From Burkholderiaceae bacterium (lineage in GTDB: Bacteria > Pseudomonadota > Gammaproteobacteria > Burkholderiales > Burkholderiaceae_C): 64,000 nt of DNA. The translations under genes and the position numbers were made by a program. The stretch is from positions 62,001 through 126,000 of the forward strand of contig JAUYTN010000007.1 in the NCBI GenBank assembly GCA_030695205.1, read 5' to 3'. Below, piece after piece: positions 37,838-46,328 of the stretch. Below the pieces are notes generated by a model. The model saw only the letters and a program-made list of their open reading frames with translations, had not been told where the DNA came from and searched no databases. Position 1 is the first letter of the stretch; every line of letters starts with the position of its first letter.

Positions 37838-38689
37838 ATGAGCCCAGACCTGCCCACCCACCCGCCCACCCTCCCAGCTTCCGAGGCCCAGCCAGCGCCG
37901 CACACCCAGCCGCTACCCCCCAACGCCAGCCCGGCAGCAGCACCCACCCGGCTACCCAAGCCCGGCCCCATCCACCAGCCCCCGCCCGAGGGCGTGTACC
38001 TGCGCACCATCAAAAGCTACGTGCTGCGCGCCGGGCGCATGGGCACGGGCCAGGTCAAGGCGTTCGAACAATTTGGCCACCGCTTCCTGCTGGACTACAC
38101 CGCCGACCGGCCGCTGGACGCCACCTCCGCCTTTGGCCGCAGCGCGCCACTGGTGCTGGAAATCGGCTTTGGCATGGGTGACGCCACCGCCAAAATCGCG
38201 CTGGCCCGCCCCGGCGACAATTTTCTGTGCTGCGAAGTACACGAGCCCGGTGTGGGCGCGCTGCTGAAGCACTGCGGCGAGCAAGGCATTGACAACATCC
38301 GCATCCTGCGCCACGACGCGGTGGAGGTGCTGGACCACATGCTGCCCCCTGTCAGCCTGGACGGTGTGCACATTTTCTTCCCCGACCCCTGGCACAAAAC
38401 CAAACACAACAAGCGCCGCCTGATTCAGCCCGCGCTGGTGGCCAGGCTGGCCGCACGGCTCAAACCCGGCGGCTACCTGCACTGCGCCACCGACTGGGAG
38501 CCCTACGCCCAGCAAATGCTGGAGGTGCTCAGCGCGGAACCCCTGCTGCACAACACCAGCACCGACCCTGCGCTGGCTGGCTACGCCCCCAAGCCCGACT
38601 ACCGTCCCCTGACCAAATTCGAAAACCGCGGCCTGAAGCTCGGCCACGGCGTGTGGGACCTGGTGTTTGCGCGCCGTACCGAAAAGTAA
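37838..38689 (+). CDS. trmB: tRNA (guanine-N7-)-methyltransferase
   Basis: Methylates G46 in the variable loop of tRNA with S-adenosylmethionine. It has 283 residues. A proline-rich N-terminal extension of about 45 residues precedes the family core. Motif I is [17 protein letters not shown], and the catalytic region is [21 protein letters not shown]. The C-terminal [19 protein letters not shown] is typical. The start at 37838 is the best ATG but the extension makes it uncertain. The stop lies inside an inverted repeat that also borders the vapB promoter. Confidence 0.93.
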   Translation: MSPDLPTHPPTLPASEAQPAPHTQPLPPNASPAAAPTRLPKPGPIHQPPPEGVYLRTIKSYVLRAGRMGTGQVKAFEQFGHRFLLDYTADRPLDATSAFGRSAPLVLEIGFGMGDATAKIALARPGDNFLCCEVHEPGVGALLKHCGEQGIDNIRILRHDAVEVLDHMLPPVSLDGVHIFFPDPWHKTKHNKRRLIQPALVARLAARLKPGGYLHCATDWEPYAQQMLEVLSAEPLLHNTSTDPALAGYAPKPDYRPLTKFENRGLKLGHGVWDLVFARRTEK

Positions 38690-38729
38690 AGCAAACAGAC
38701 TTGCTTTACTGGCTGCCGCGTCTTACATT
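38685..38729 (+). promoter_or_regulatory. vapBC promoter with overlapping palindromic operator
   Basis: AGTAAAGCAA, 6-base spacer, TTGCTTTACT (38685-38710) is a perfect 10-bp inverted repeat. Its right arm holds the -35 TTGCTT (38701-38706); 17 bases on is the -10 TACATT (38724-38729). This fits autorepression by the antitoxin or toxin-antitoxin complex. The left arm covers the trmB stop. Confidence 0.65.
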
Positions 38730-38764
38730 CAAACGCAGTTCACCCACCGCACCGAGGAGTTCCC

Positions 38765-38995
38765 ATGCAAGCCGATGCCATCGTTTCCAGCAAAGGACAG
38801 GTCACCCTACCCGCAGCCATGCGCGCCAAATTGGGGCTGGTACCGGGCTCGCACATACAGTTTGAATTGCGCGGGCGTGAGCTGGTCATCAAACCCGAGC
38901 TGCCCATGAGCGCGTACCGGGGCATGCTCAAGCCTTACAACCTGGACCCAGCGGACCTGGAAATCGAAAAAGAAATCGACAAGGACTTTGAATGA
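38765..38995 (+). CDS. vapB: AbrB/MazE-type antitoxin (VapB)
   Basis: A 76-residue antitoxin. The N-terminal swapped-hairpin DNA-binding domain reads AIVSSKGQVTLPAAMRAKLGLVPGSHIQFELRG. The C-terminal acidic stretch (LDPADLEIEKEIDKDFE) would wrap the toxin. GAGGAG precedes the start. The last four bases overlap the toxin start (ATGA), the usual toxin-antitoxin arrangement. It lies between trmB and ribD and interrupts two housekeeping genes, so it is probably acquired. Confidence 0.9.
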   Translation: MQADAIVSSKGQVTLPAAMRAKLGLVPGSHIQFELRGRELVIKPELPMSAYRGMLKPYNLDPADLEIEKEIDKDFE

Positions 38996-39372
38996 CCGCG
39001 TGGAACGTGGTCGATTCATCAGGCTGGATCGAATATCTGCTCGATACCCCCAGGGCTGATTTGTTCGCTGCCCCAATCGAACAGCGCCAAGCCCTGCTGG
39101 TGCCCACCATTGCGCTGTTTGAGGTGCACAGGGTGCTCAGCCGCAAGCTGCCACCCGACGTGGTGAACTCCTGCCTGGATGTGATGCGCCTGGGCCGTGT
39201 GCTCGACATCACCGCCGCCCGCGCGGCGGCGGGGGCAGACGTGTCACTGCGCCACCGGCTGGCCATGGGCGATGCCCTCATGTACAGCCTGACCTTGGAG
39301 CACGGGGCCACCTTCTGGACACAAGACGTGGACTACCAAGGTCTGCCCAGCGTGCAATTTTTTGCCAAGTGA
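38992..39372 (+). CDS. vapC: PIN-domain toxin (VapC)
   Basis: A 126-residue PIN ribonuclease. The acidic residues are Asp8 in VVDSSGW, the glutamate in ALFEVHRVL, the aspartate in LAMGDALMYS and the late pair in WTQDVDYQGL. VapC toxins cleave tRNA or rRNA when the antitoxin is lost. The start overlaps vapB and the stop overlaps the ribD start by one base, so ribD translation may depend on this transcript. The active site is intact. Confidence 0.9.
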   Translation: MTAWNVVDSSGWIEYLLDTPRADLFAAPIEQRQALLVPTIALFEVHRVLSRKLPPDVVNSCLDVMRLGRVLDITAARAAAGADVSLRHRLAMGDALMYSLTLEHGATFWTQDVDYQGLPSVQFFAK

Positions 39373-40568
39373 TGAGCACAGCACTGCCCGACGCCTGCTT
39401 TAGCGGCCTGAACGAACTCGCTGCCCAAGCCGTGGGCCTGTCCGAGCCCAACCCCCGGGTGGCCTGCCGCCTGCTGTTGGCCGACGGGCGGGTGTTTGAC
39501 GGCTTCACGCAGGAAGCCGGTGGCCCGCACGCCGAAGTGGTGGCACTGCGCGCGGCCCAGGCCGCAGATGCAGCCACACAAGGCGCCACTGCCATCGTGA
39601 CCCTGGAGCCCTGCAGCCACCACGGGCGCACCCCGCCCTGCTGCGACGCACTCATCGCTGCGGGCGTGGCGCGTGTGGTGGTGGCACAGACCGACCCCAA
39701 CCCGCTGGTCAACGGCCAAGGCGTGGCCCGCCTGCGCGCCGCCGGAGTGGTGGTGGACGTACTGGCCCCCGCCCACCCGCTGGCGGTGGCCACACGGGAG
39801 CTGAACATCGGCTTTTTCAGCCGCATGCAGCGCGGCCTGCCTTGGGTGCGCCTGAAAGTGGCCGCCTCATTGGACGGCACCACCGCCTTGGCCAACGGCG
39901 TAAGCCAATGGATCACCAGCCCAGCTGCACGCACCGACGGCCATGTCTGGCGCCGCCGAGCCGGGGCGGTGCTGACCGGCATGGGCACCGTCGTCACCGA
40001 CGACCCCCGCCTGGACGTGCGCCTGGTGCCCACCACCCACCAGCCCATGCGCGTGGTCATTGACTCGCGGCTGGAATTGCCCACCACCGCCCGCCTGCTG
40101 CCCCCGCCAGGCCGGGTGCTGGTGTACACCGCGCGGCCCTTGGTCGAGGCCAGTGGCCATTCAACCGCCCACACATCCGCCAGTGGCCATTCCCCCCCCA
40201 AGGCTGGTTCTGGCCAGGCCGACCCAGCACACGCCCTGCACCAGCAAGCCTTGAGGGCTTGCGGTGCGACGCTGATCAGCTGCCCCGAGGCCCACCGCCC
40301 CAAGGTGGACCTGTCCGCCGTTCTGCGTGATCTGGCCCAGCGGGGTGTGAACGAGCTGCATGTGGAAGCGGGCCACCAGCTGAACGGTTCGCTGCTCAAG
40401 GCCGGGCTGGTGGACGAGTTGCTGGTGTACCTGGCCCCCAAGCTCATGGGGCCCGGTGCCGGACTGGCCGCCCTGGGACCATTCACGGCCATGGACCAAG
40501 CGCTGGACTGGCGCTTTGTGGAAGCCACCTTTGTGGGCACCGACCTGCGGCTGCGCCTTCAGCGGTAA
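39372..40568 (+). CDS. ribD: Riboflavin biosynthesis protein RibD (deaminase/reductase)
   Basis: Bifunctional enzyme of riboflavin synthesis. The deaminase domain (about residues 1-145) has the zinc motif HAEVVAL and PCSHHGRTPPC. The reductase domain (about 150-398) starts LPWVRLKVAASLDGTTAL and includes GVNELHVEAGHQLNGSLL. The start is ATG 39372, overlapping the vapC stop by one base; GTG 39369 is an alternative. The reductase contains a linker near 258-285 with a duplicated ASGHS unit, encoded by a 14-base repeat 30 bases apart. Confidence 0.93.
   Translation: MSTALPDACFSGLNELAAQAVGLSEPNPRVACRLLLADGRVFDGFTQEAGGPHAEVVALRAAQAADAATQGATAIVTLEPCSHHGRTPPCCDALIAAGVARVVVAQTDPNPLVNGQGVARLRAAGVVVDVLAPAHPLAVATRELNIGFFSRMQRGLPWVRLKVAASLDGTTALANGVSQWITSPAARTDGHVWRRRAGAVLTGMGTVVTDDPRLDVRLVPTTHQPMRVVIDSRLELPTTARLLPPPGRVLVYTARPLVEASGHSTAHTSASGHSPPKAGSGQADPAHALHQQALRACGATLISCPEAHRPKVDLSAVLRDLAQRGVNELHVEAGHQLNGSLLKAGLVDELLVYLAPKLMGPGAGLAALGPFTAMDQALDWRFVEATFVGTDLRLRLQR
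40149..40192 (+). repeat. Short tandem-type duplication inside ribD
   Basis: GCCAGTGGCCATTC occurs at 40149-40162 and 40179-40192, a 30-base period that preserves frame and adds ten residues. It lies in a linker that looks non-essential. Confidence 0.6.
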
Positions 40569-40584
40569 AAAATGAACAAAAACA

Positions 40585-40619
40585 GGCTCTAGCGCTTATC
40601 CAGCATCATTACTCAGCTA
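40585..40619 (+). repeat. Dispersed AT-rich repeat, copy R7
   Basis: Core GGCTCTAGCGCTTAT, 14-base spacer, CAGCTA. The AT-rich segment continues to about 40672 and fills the gap between ribD and the pseudouridine synthase gene. Confidence 0.75.
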
Positions 40620-40691
40620 TTAAATAATTTAATAGCAAACTATTGAATATCAACAAGCGATGAAGCCGTATTTTTCTTGAATTTTTTGCCT

Positions 40692-41651
40692 GTGCCCCCA
40701 CCCATTGCCACCCCATCCACCCGCCTGCCCGTGCGCGATGGCGTCTCGGCCAGTTGCCTGGTGCTGCCCAGCAGCCGACGGCCACTGTGGCCGAGCCTGC
40801 TCGACGCCCTGGCCGAGCGGCTGCCCAGCGTGAGCCGTGCCGACTGGCAACAGCGGCTGGACGCGGGCCAGGTGTGCAACGCCTGGGGCCAGCCCCTGGC
40901 CGCCCACAGCCCAACACACAGCGGACAGCGGGTGTACTACTGGCGGCATGTACCCGACGAGCCCGAGCTGCCCTTTACCTACCAGGTGCTGTACCAAGAC
41001 CGACATCTGCTGGTGGTTGACAAACCCCATTGGGTGCCGGTGACCCCCGCCGGGCGCTACGCCCGCAGCAGCCTGCTGGCACGCCTCAAGCGCGAACTCG
41101 GGCTGCCCGAGCTCAGCCCTATCCACCGCATCGACCGCGAAACGGCGGGGCTGGTGGCCTTTGCGCTGCGCCCGCAAGACAGAGACGCGTACCAGGCGCT
41201 GTTTCGCGAACGGGTGGTGCACAAGGTGTATGAAGCCGTGGCCCCAAGCCCCCCACCCGAGCGCTCATGGCCCGTGCTCAGGCACACCCGGCTGGCGGAG
41301 GACGAGCAGGCATTTTTTCGGATGCATGAAGTACCCGGCCCACCCGACAGCGAAACCCGTGTGCAGTGGCTGCGCCATGTGCCCGGTACCGCCCTGAGCC
41401 TGTATCGGCTGGAGCCTATCACCGGCAAACGCCACCAACTGCGGGTACACATGGCGGGCTTGGGGCTGCCCATCGCCAATGATGTCTTCTACCCCAGCGT
41501 CACCCGCGGACCCGACCAACCAGACGACTACCCCCACCCGCTGCAGCTGCTGGCCCGCAGGCTTGCGTTTGTGGACCCCATCACCGGGGTGCCACACCGT
41601 TTCAGCAGCCAGCTCCAACTGGCCATGGCCCAGCACCAGCCGCCCCACTGA
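40692..41651 (+). CDS. RluA-family pseudouridine synthase
   Basis: RNA pseudouridine synthase, about 319 residues. The catalytic aspartate is in SPIHRIDRETAGLVAFA. VVDKPHWVPVTPAG and the C-terminal ITGKRHQLRVHMAGLGLPIANDVFYP are family landmarks. The target RNA cannot be told from sequence. No clear ribosome binding site is visible: GTG 40692 is chosen because upstream codons (from TTG 40677) fall in the AT-rich repeat region, and GTG 40731 is also possible. It is convergent with alaS. Confidence 0.87.
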   Translation: MPPPIATPSTRLPVRDGVSASCLVLPSSRRPLWPSLLDALAERLPSVSRADWQQRLDAGQVCNAWGQPLAAHSPTHSGQRVYYWRHVPDEPELPFTYQVLYQDRHLLVVDKPHWVPVTPAGRYARSSLLARLKRELGLPELSPIHRIDRETAGLVAFALRPQDRDAYQALFRERVVHKVYEAVAPSPPPERSWPVLRHTRLAEDEQAFFRMHEVPGPPDSETRVQWLRHVPGTALSLYRLEPITGKRHQLRVHMAGLGLPIANDVFYPSVTRGPDQPDDYPHPLQLLARRLAFVDPITGVPHRFSSQLQLAMAQHQPPH

Positions 41652-41676
41652 GCGCGCTGTGGCAGCGCCTGGGCAC

Positions 41677-44334
41677 TTACACGCGTTCAGCCACCCAGGC
41701 CACCACACCGGCCAATGCCTGGGGCAGCGCCGCAGCGTTGGTGCCGCCGGCCATGGCCATGTCGGGCTTGCCGCCGCCTTTGCCGCCCACCTGTTGGGCC
41801 ACAAAGTTGACCAGCTCACCCGCTTTGACCTTGCCCACGGTGTCGGCGGTTACGCCCGCAGCGAGCTGAACCTTGTCGCCATCCACAGCGGCCAGCACGA
41901 TGGCGGCGGTTTTGAGCTTGTCTTTCAGCTTGTCCAGGGTGTCGCGCAGCACCCTGGCATCGGCCCCTTGCAGCACGGCGGCCAGCACCTTGATGCCTTT
42001 TACGTCCACCGCCTGGCCCAGCAACTCATCGCCCTGGGCAGAAGCCAGCTTGCCCTTGAGGGCGGCCATTTCCTTTTCCAACTCACGCACCTGACCCAGC
42101 AGGCCATCCACCCGGGCGTGCACTTCATTCGGCGTGACCTTGAGCGTGCCGGCCACCCCACCCAGCATGGCCTCCATGTTTTGCATGTAGGCCAGGGCGT
42201 TCAGGCCAGTGACGGCCTCCACCCGGCGCACGCCAGCGGCCACACCGCCCTCGGCGGTGATGGTGAACACGCCAATGTCGCCGGTGCGCTGCACATGGGT
42301 GCCGCCGCACAGCTCGCGGCTGGAGCCGATGTCGAGCACGCGCACGGTGTCGCCGTATTTCTCACCGAACAGCATCATGGCGCCGGTTTGCTTGGCGCTT
42401 TCAATGTCCATCACCCGGGCCTGTGCGGCGGCGTTGGCCAAAATTTCGTCGTTGACGCGGCGCTCCACTTCGCGGATTTGGGCGTCGGTCATGGGGGCGT
42501 TGTGCACGAAGTCGAAGCGGGTTTTGTCGGCATCGACCAAGCTGCCCTTTTGCTGCACGTGCTCGCCCAGCACTTCGCGCAGGGCTTTGTGCATCAGGTG
42601 GGTGGCACTGTGGTTGCGCACGGTGGCGGCGCGGGCAGCTGTGTTCACCTCAGCAACCACGGTGTCGCCCACGGCCAGCGTGCCAGTTTCCAGCACGCCG
42701 TGGTGGCCAAACACGTCGGACTTGATTTTGTGTGTGTCGGCCACGGCAAAGCGGGCACTTCCGCTGACCAGTTCTCCCTGGTCACCCACCTGGCCACCGC
42801 TTTCGGCGTAGAAGGGGGTGGTGTCGAGCACCACCACGCCATTTTCACCATGTTTTATGGTTGCTACGCTTGTTCCATCTACATACACAGCTACCACTTT
42901 GGCAGTAGCGGTCAGCTCTTCGTAGCCCACAAAGCTGTTGCCCGCGCCGGTGTACTCCAGCGCCTTGTCCATCTTGAACTTGCCGGCGGCGCGGCCTTTG
43001 GCCTTCTGCGCCTCCATGGCGGCCTTGAAGCCTTCTTCGTCCACCGTCACACCACGTTCGCGGCACACATCGGCGCTCAGGTCGAGCGGGAAGCCGTAGG
43101 TGTCGTGCAGCTTGAAGGCCACGTCGCCGGGCAGCACGGTCACGCCGCCGTTGGCTTGACCATCGGCTCCGTTGGTGCCGAGGGCGCTGTCCAGAATCTC
43201 CATACCCGTGGCCAGCGTTTCGTAAAAGCGCTCTTCCTCGGCCTTCAGGATGTCGGTGATGCGCTGGGCTTGGGATGCCATGTTGGGGTAGGCGTCGCCC
43301 ATCATGCGCACCAGGTCGGGCACCAGTTTGTGGAAGAACGGGGTTTTCTGGCCCAGCTTGTAGCCGTGGCGGATGGCGCGGCGCACGATGCGGCGCTGCA
43401 CATAGCCCCGGCCTTCGTTGGACGGAATCACGCCGTCGCTGATGAGGAAGGATGTGGCGCGGATGTGGTCGGCAATCACCTTCAGCGAGGGGTTGCTGAG
43501 ATCAGCCGTGCCCGTTTCGCGGCCAGCGGCTTTGATGAGTTGGTCAAAAATGTCGATTTCGTAGTTGCTGTGCACATGCTGCAGGATGGCCGCCAGGCGC
43601 TCCAGGCCCATGCCGGTGTCCACGCAGGGCGCGGGCAGCGGGGTGACGGCACCGGTTTCGTCCATGTTGAACTGCATGAACACGTTGTTCCAGATTTCGA
43701 TGAAGCGGTCACCGTCTTCATCGGGGCTGCCGGGGGGGCCGCCGGGGATGTGGTCGCCGTGGTCATAGAAAATCTCGGAGCAAGGGCCACAGGGGCCGGT
43801 GTCGGCCATCATCCAGAAGTGGTCGCTCTTGTAGCGGCCACCCTTGTTGTCGCCAATGCGAATCACACGCTCGGGCGGCAGGCCAATTTCTTTGGTCCAG
43901 ATGTCATAGGCCTCGTCGTCTTCGGCGTAGACCGTGGCCAGCAGGCGCTCTTTGGGCAGCTTGTAGACCTCGGTCAGCAGCTCCCAGGCCCACTTCAGGC
44001 TTTCGCGCTTGAAGTAGTCGCCAAAGCTCCAGTTGCCCAGCATTTCAAAGAAGGTGTGGTGGCGGGCGGTGTAGCCCACGTTTTCCAGGTCGTTGTGCTT
44101 GCCACCGGCACGCAGGCAGGCCTGCACGGATGCGGCACGCACGTAGTTGCGCTTGTCGGTGCCCAAGAACACATCTTTGAACTGCACCATGCCGCTGTTG
44201 GTGAACATCAGCGTGGGGTCGTTGCCGGGCACCAGCGGGCTTGACGCCACCACGGTGTGGCCCTTGGAGGCAAAGAAGTCGAGGAAGGTCTTGCGGATAT
44301 CGGCAACGGTAGCGACGGGTGCGTGGGTGGTCAT
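41677..44334 (-). CDS. alaS: Alanyl-tRNA synthetase
   Basis: Attaches alanine to tRNA(Ala). It has 885 residues. The start [26 protein letters not shown] is conserved; upstream codons to 44421 are not. The class II catalytic domain has [15 protein letters not shown] and [12 protein letters not shown]. The editing domain carries the zinc motif [17 protein letters not shown] and [16 protein letters not shown], and a DHHA1 C-terminal domain ends [12 protein letters not shown]. Codons for residues 480-492 fall in an AT-rich repeat copy (R8) although the protein there still resembles the family. Confidence 0.96.
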   Translation of the reverse strand: MTTHAPVATVADIRKTFLDFFASKGHTVVASSPLVPGNDPTLMFTNSGMVQFKDVFLGTDKRNYVRAASVQACLRAGGKHNDLENVGYTARHHTFFEMLGNWSFGDYFKRESLKWAWELLTEVYKLPKERLLATVYAEDDEAYDIWTKEIGLPPERVIRIGDNKGGRYKSDHFWMMADTGPCGPCSEIFYDHGDHIPGGPPGSPDEDGDRFIEIWNNVFMQFNMDETGAVTPLPAPCVDTGMGLERLAAILQHVHSNYEIDIFDQLIKAAGRETGTADLSNPSLKVIADHIRATSFLISDGVIPSNEGRGYVQRRIVRRAIRHGYKLGQKTPFFHKLVPDLVRMMGDAYPNMASQAQRITDILKAEEERFYETLATGMEILDSALGTNGADGQANGGVTVLPGDVAFKLHDTYGFPLDLSADVCRERGVTVDEEGFKAAMEAQKAKGRAAGKFKMDKALEYTGAGNSFVGYEELTATAKVVAVYVDGTSVATIKHGENGVVVLDTTPFYAESGGQVGDQGELVSGSARFAVADTHKIKSDVFGHHGVLETGTLAVGDTVVAEVNTAARAATVRNHSATHLMHKALREVLGEHVQQKGSLVDADKTRFDFVHNAPMTDAQIREVERRVNDEILANAAAQARVMDIESAKQTGAMMLFGEKYGDTVRVLDIGSSRELCGGTHVQRTGDIGVFTITAEGGVAAGVRRVEAVTGLNALAYMQNMEAMLGGVAGTLKVTPNEVHARVDGLLGQVRELEKEMAALKGKLASAQGDELLGQAVDVKGIKVLAAVLQGADARVLRDTLDKLKDKLKTAAIVLAAVDGDKVQLAAGVTADTVGKVKAGELVNFVAQQVGGKGGGKPDMAMAGGTNAAALPQALAGVVAWVAERV
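42859..42893 (+). repeat. Dispersed AT-rich repeat, copy R8 (inside alaS)
   Basis: On the plus strand, core GGTTGCTACGCTTGT, 14-base spacer, CAGCTA. It is antisense to alaS and coincides with codons for [13 protein letters not shown], which use AT-rich codons unlike the rest of the gene. Confidence 0.6.
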
Positions 44335-44592
44335 GGTGAGTACCGGATGGAATTTGGGAGCAAGTGGCCAACAAGGCCCTCGGCGCTGCACCTCGTGTCG
44401 CCACGCGAACGAAGCCAGCAAACCCGGTATTTTCCTTCAGTCTGAGGGTGCTGCCGCAGCCACATGGGCTGGTACCACCCAATGGGTCACTTTCGGCACT
44501 GCAAACCCGCTTGCGCCCCGCTATGCTGATCCGCTTGCCGACCTATCCATCCGCTGGTTGGCTTTGTTGCCTACCCACCCCACACCACTGCC

Positions 44593-46077
44593 ATGACCAC
44601 CTCCCCCCTGTCCCAACTCAAAGACCCCACCCTGCTCCAAACCGATGCCCTGGTCAACGGCCAGTGGGTCAGTGGCCCCAGCCGCTTTGCCGTGACCGAC
44701 CCGGCCACGGGCACTCACCTGGCCGATGTGGCCAACCTGGGGCCAGCTGATGCCGAAGCGGCCATCCGCGCTGCCAACGCCGCCTGGCCAGCCTGGCGCA
44801 GCAAAACCGCCAAGGAGCGCAGCACCATCCTGCGCAAGTGGTTTGATTTGCTGATGGCCAACCAGGACGATCTGGGCCGCATCATGACCGCCGAACAAGG
44901 CAAGCCCCTGCCCGAGGCCAAAGGCGAAGTGGCCTACGGCGCGAGCTTTGTGGAGTGGTTTGCCGAAGAGGCCAAGCGCGTCAACGGCGAAACCCTGCCT
45001 CAGTTCGACAACAACCGCCGCCTGATGGTGCTCAAGCAACCCATTGGCGTTTGCGCTGCCATCACGCCTTGGAACTTCCCGCTGGCCATGATCACCCGCA
45101 AGGTGGCCCCGGCGCTGGCCGCAGGTTGCACCGTCATCATCAAACCGGCCGAGCTGACGCCGCTGACCGCGCTGGCTGCTGCCGAACTGGCCAACCGCGC
45201 TGGCATTCCAGCTGGGGTGCTGAACATGATCACCGCCGATGCCGACAACAGCATTTCTGTGGGCAAGGTGCTGTGCGCCAGCGACGTGGTGCGCCACATC
45301 AGCTTCACCGGCTCCACCGAAGTGGGCCGCATTTTGATGGCGCAAAGCGCGCCCACCGTCAAAAAAATAAGCCTGGAGCTGGGCGGCAATGCGCCCTTCA
45401 TCGTGTTCAACGACGCCGACATCGACAGCGCTGTGGAAGGCGCGTTTGCCAGCAAATACCGCAACGCAGGGCAAACCTGTGTGTGCAGCAACCGCCTGTA
45501 TGTGCAAAGCGGCGTGTACGACGAGTTTGTGGCCAAATTTTCCGCCAAAGTGGCCACCGCCAAAGTGGGCAACGGCTTTGAAGACGGCGTGAACCAAGGC
45601 CCGCTGATTGAAGAAGCCGCCTTGCAAAAAGTAGAGCGGCATGTAGCCGACGCAGTTGCGAAGGGTGCCCGTTTGATGGTGGGTGGCAAGCGGTTGCAAG
45701 GCCAGGCGTCGGCACAATTCTTCGAGCCCACTGTGGTGGCCGACGCCACCGCCGACATGCTGTGCGCCAAGGAAGAAACATTTGGCCCCTTCGCCCCGGT
45801 GTTCAAGTTCGAGCACGAGCACGAGGCCATCGACGCCGCCAACGCCACCGAGTTTGGCCTGGCCAGCTACTTTTACAGCCGGGACATCGGCCGCATTTAC
45901 CGCGTGGCCGAGGCACTGGAGTACGGCATGGTGGGCATCAACGTCGGCATTCTGGCCACCGAGCACGTGCCGTTTGGCGGCGTGAAGCAGTCCGGCCTGG
46001 GCCGCGAGGGCTCGCACCACGGCATGGACGACTACGTTGAAATCAAGTACCTGTGCATTGGCGACATCCTGAAGTGA
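44593..46077 (+). CDS. gabD: NAD(P)-dependent succinate-semialdehyde dehydrogenase
   Basis: Aldehyde dehydrogenase of the GabD group, 494 residues, oxidising succinic semialdehyde to succinate. The cofactor region includes TPWNFPLAMITRKVAPALAAGCTVIIKPAE and FTGSTEVGR. The general-base glutamate is in SLELGGNAPFIVF and the catalytic cysteine in NAGQTCVCSNR. The C-terminal PFGGVKQSGLGREGSHHGMDDYVEIKY is typical of GabD. It is divergent from alaS by 258 bases. Specificity for succinic over glutaric semialdehyde is not certain. Confidence 0.9.
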   Translation: MTTSPLSQLKDPTLLQTDALVNGQWVSGPSRFAVTDPATGTHLADVANLGPADAEAAIRAANAAWPAWRSKTAKERSTILRKWFDLLMANQDDLGRIMTAEQGKPLPEAKGEVAYGASFVEWFAEEAKRVNGETLPQFDNNRRLMVLKQPIGVCAAITPWNFPLAMITRKVAPALAAGCTVIIKPAELTPLTALAAAELANRAGIPAGVLNMITADADNSISVGKVLCASDVVRHISFTGSTEVGRILMAQSAPTVKKISLELGGNAPFIVFNDADIDSAVEGAFASKYRNAGQTCVCSNRLYVQSGVYDEFVAKFSAKVATAKVGNGFEDGVNQGPLIEEAALQKVERHVADAVAKGARLMVGGKRLQGQASAQFFEPTVVADATADMLCAKEETFGPFAPVFKFEHEHEAIDAANATEFGLASYFYSRDIGRIYRVAEALEYGMVGINVGILATEHVPFGGVKQSGLGREGSHHGMDDYVEIKYLCIGDILK

Positions 46078-46137
46078 TGCTGGCCATGGCCGGTGGCGGG
46101 GGTGACGCCACGCGGACCCGCTAGAATGCGTGGCTTC

Positions 46138-46211
46138 GCGGGTGTAGTTCAATGGCAGAACGGCAGCTTCCCAAGCTTCATACGAGGGTTCGATTCCCTT
46201 CACCCGCTCCA
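46138..46211 (+). tRNA. tRNA-Gly (anticodon CCC)
   Basis: A 74-base tRNA including the encoded CCA. The acceptor stem GCGGGTG pairs with CACCCGC. The D arm GTTC-AATGGCA-GAAC, the anticodon loop TTCCCAA and the T arm with GGTTCGATTCC are all clear. The anticodon stem GCAGC/GCTTC has one C-U mismatch at position 28:42. A possible -10, TAGAAT, lies at 46122-46127. Confidence 0.95.
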
Positions 46212-46247
46212 AATACCCCTATCCCCCTGGCCCCAGGACACCCCATC

Positions 46248-46282
46248 ACCCGCTGAATGGCTTTGCCTCGGCGGGTTTTTTT
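46248..46282 (+). terminator. Probable terminator after tRNA-Gly
   Basis: ACCCGC pairs with GCGGGT across a long loop, followed by seven T residues, 36 bases after the tRNA end. Confidence 0.6.
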
Positions 46283-46328
46283 ATGCCCAGACTCCCGGCC
46301 CACGTGCACGAGGCACCCCACCTACACC

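Noticed and set aside
41479..44244. 921-codon frame antisense to alaS
   Set aside because: Same reason: it is His/Gly/Val-rich with no motif, and alaS on the other strand is certain.
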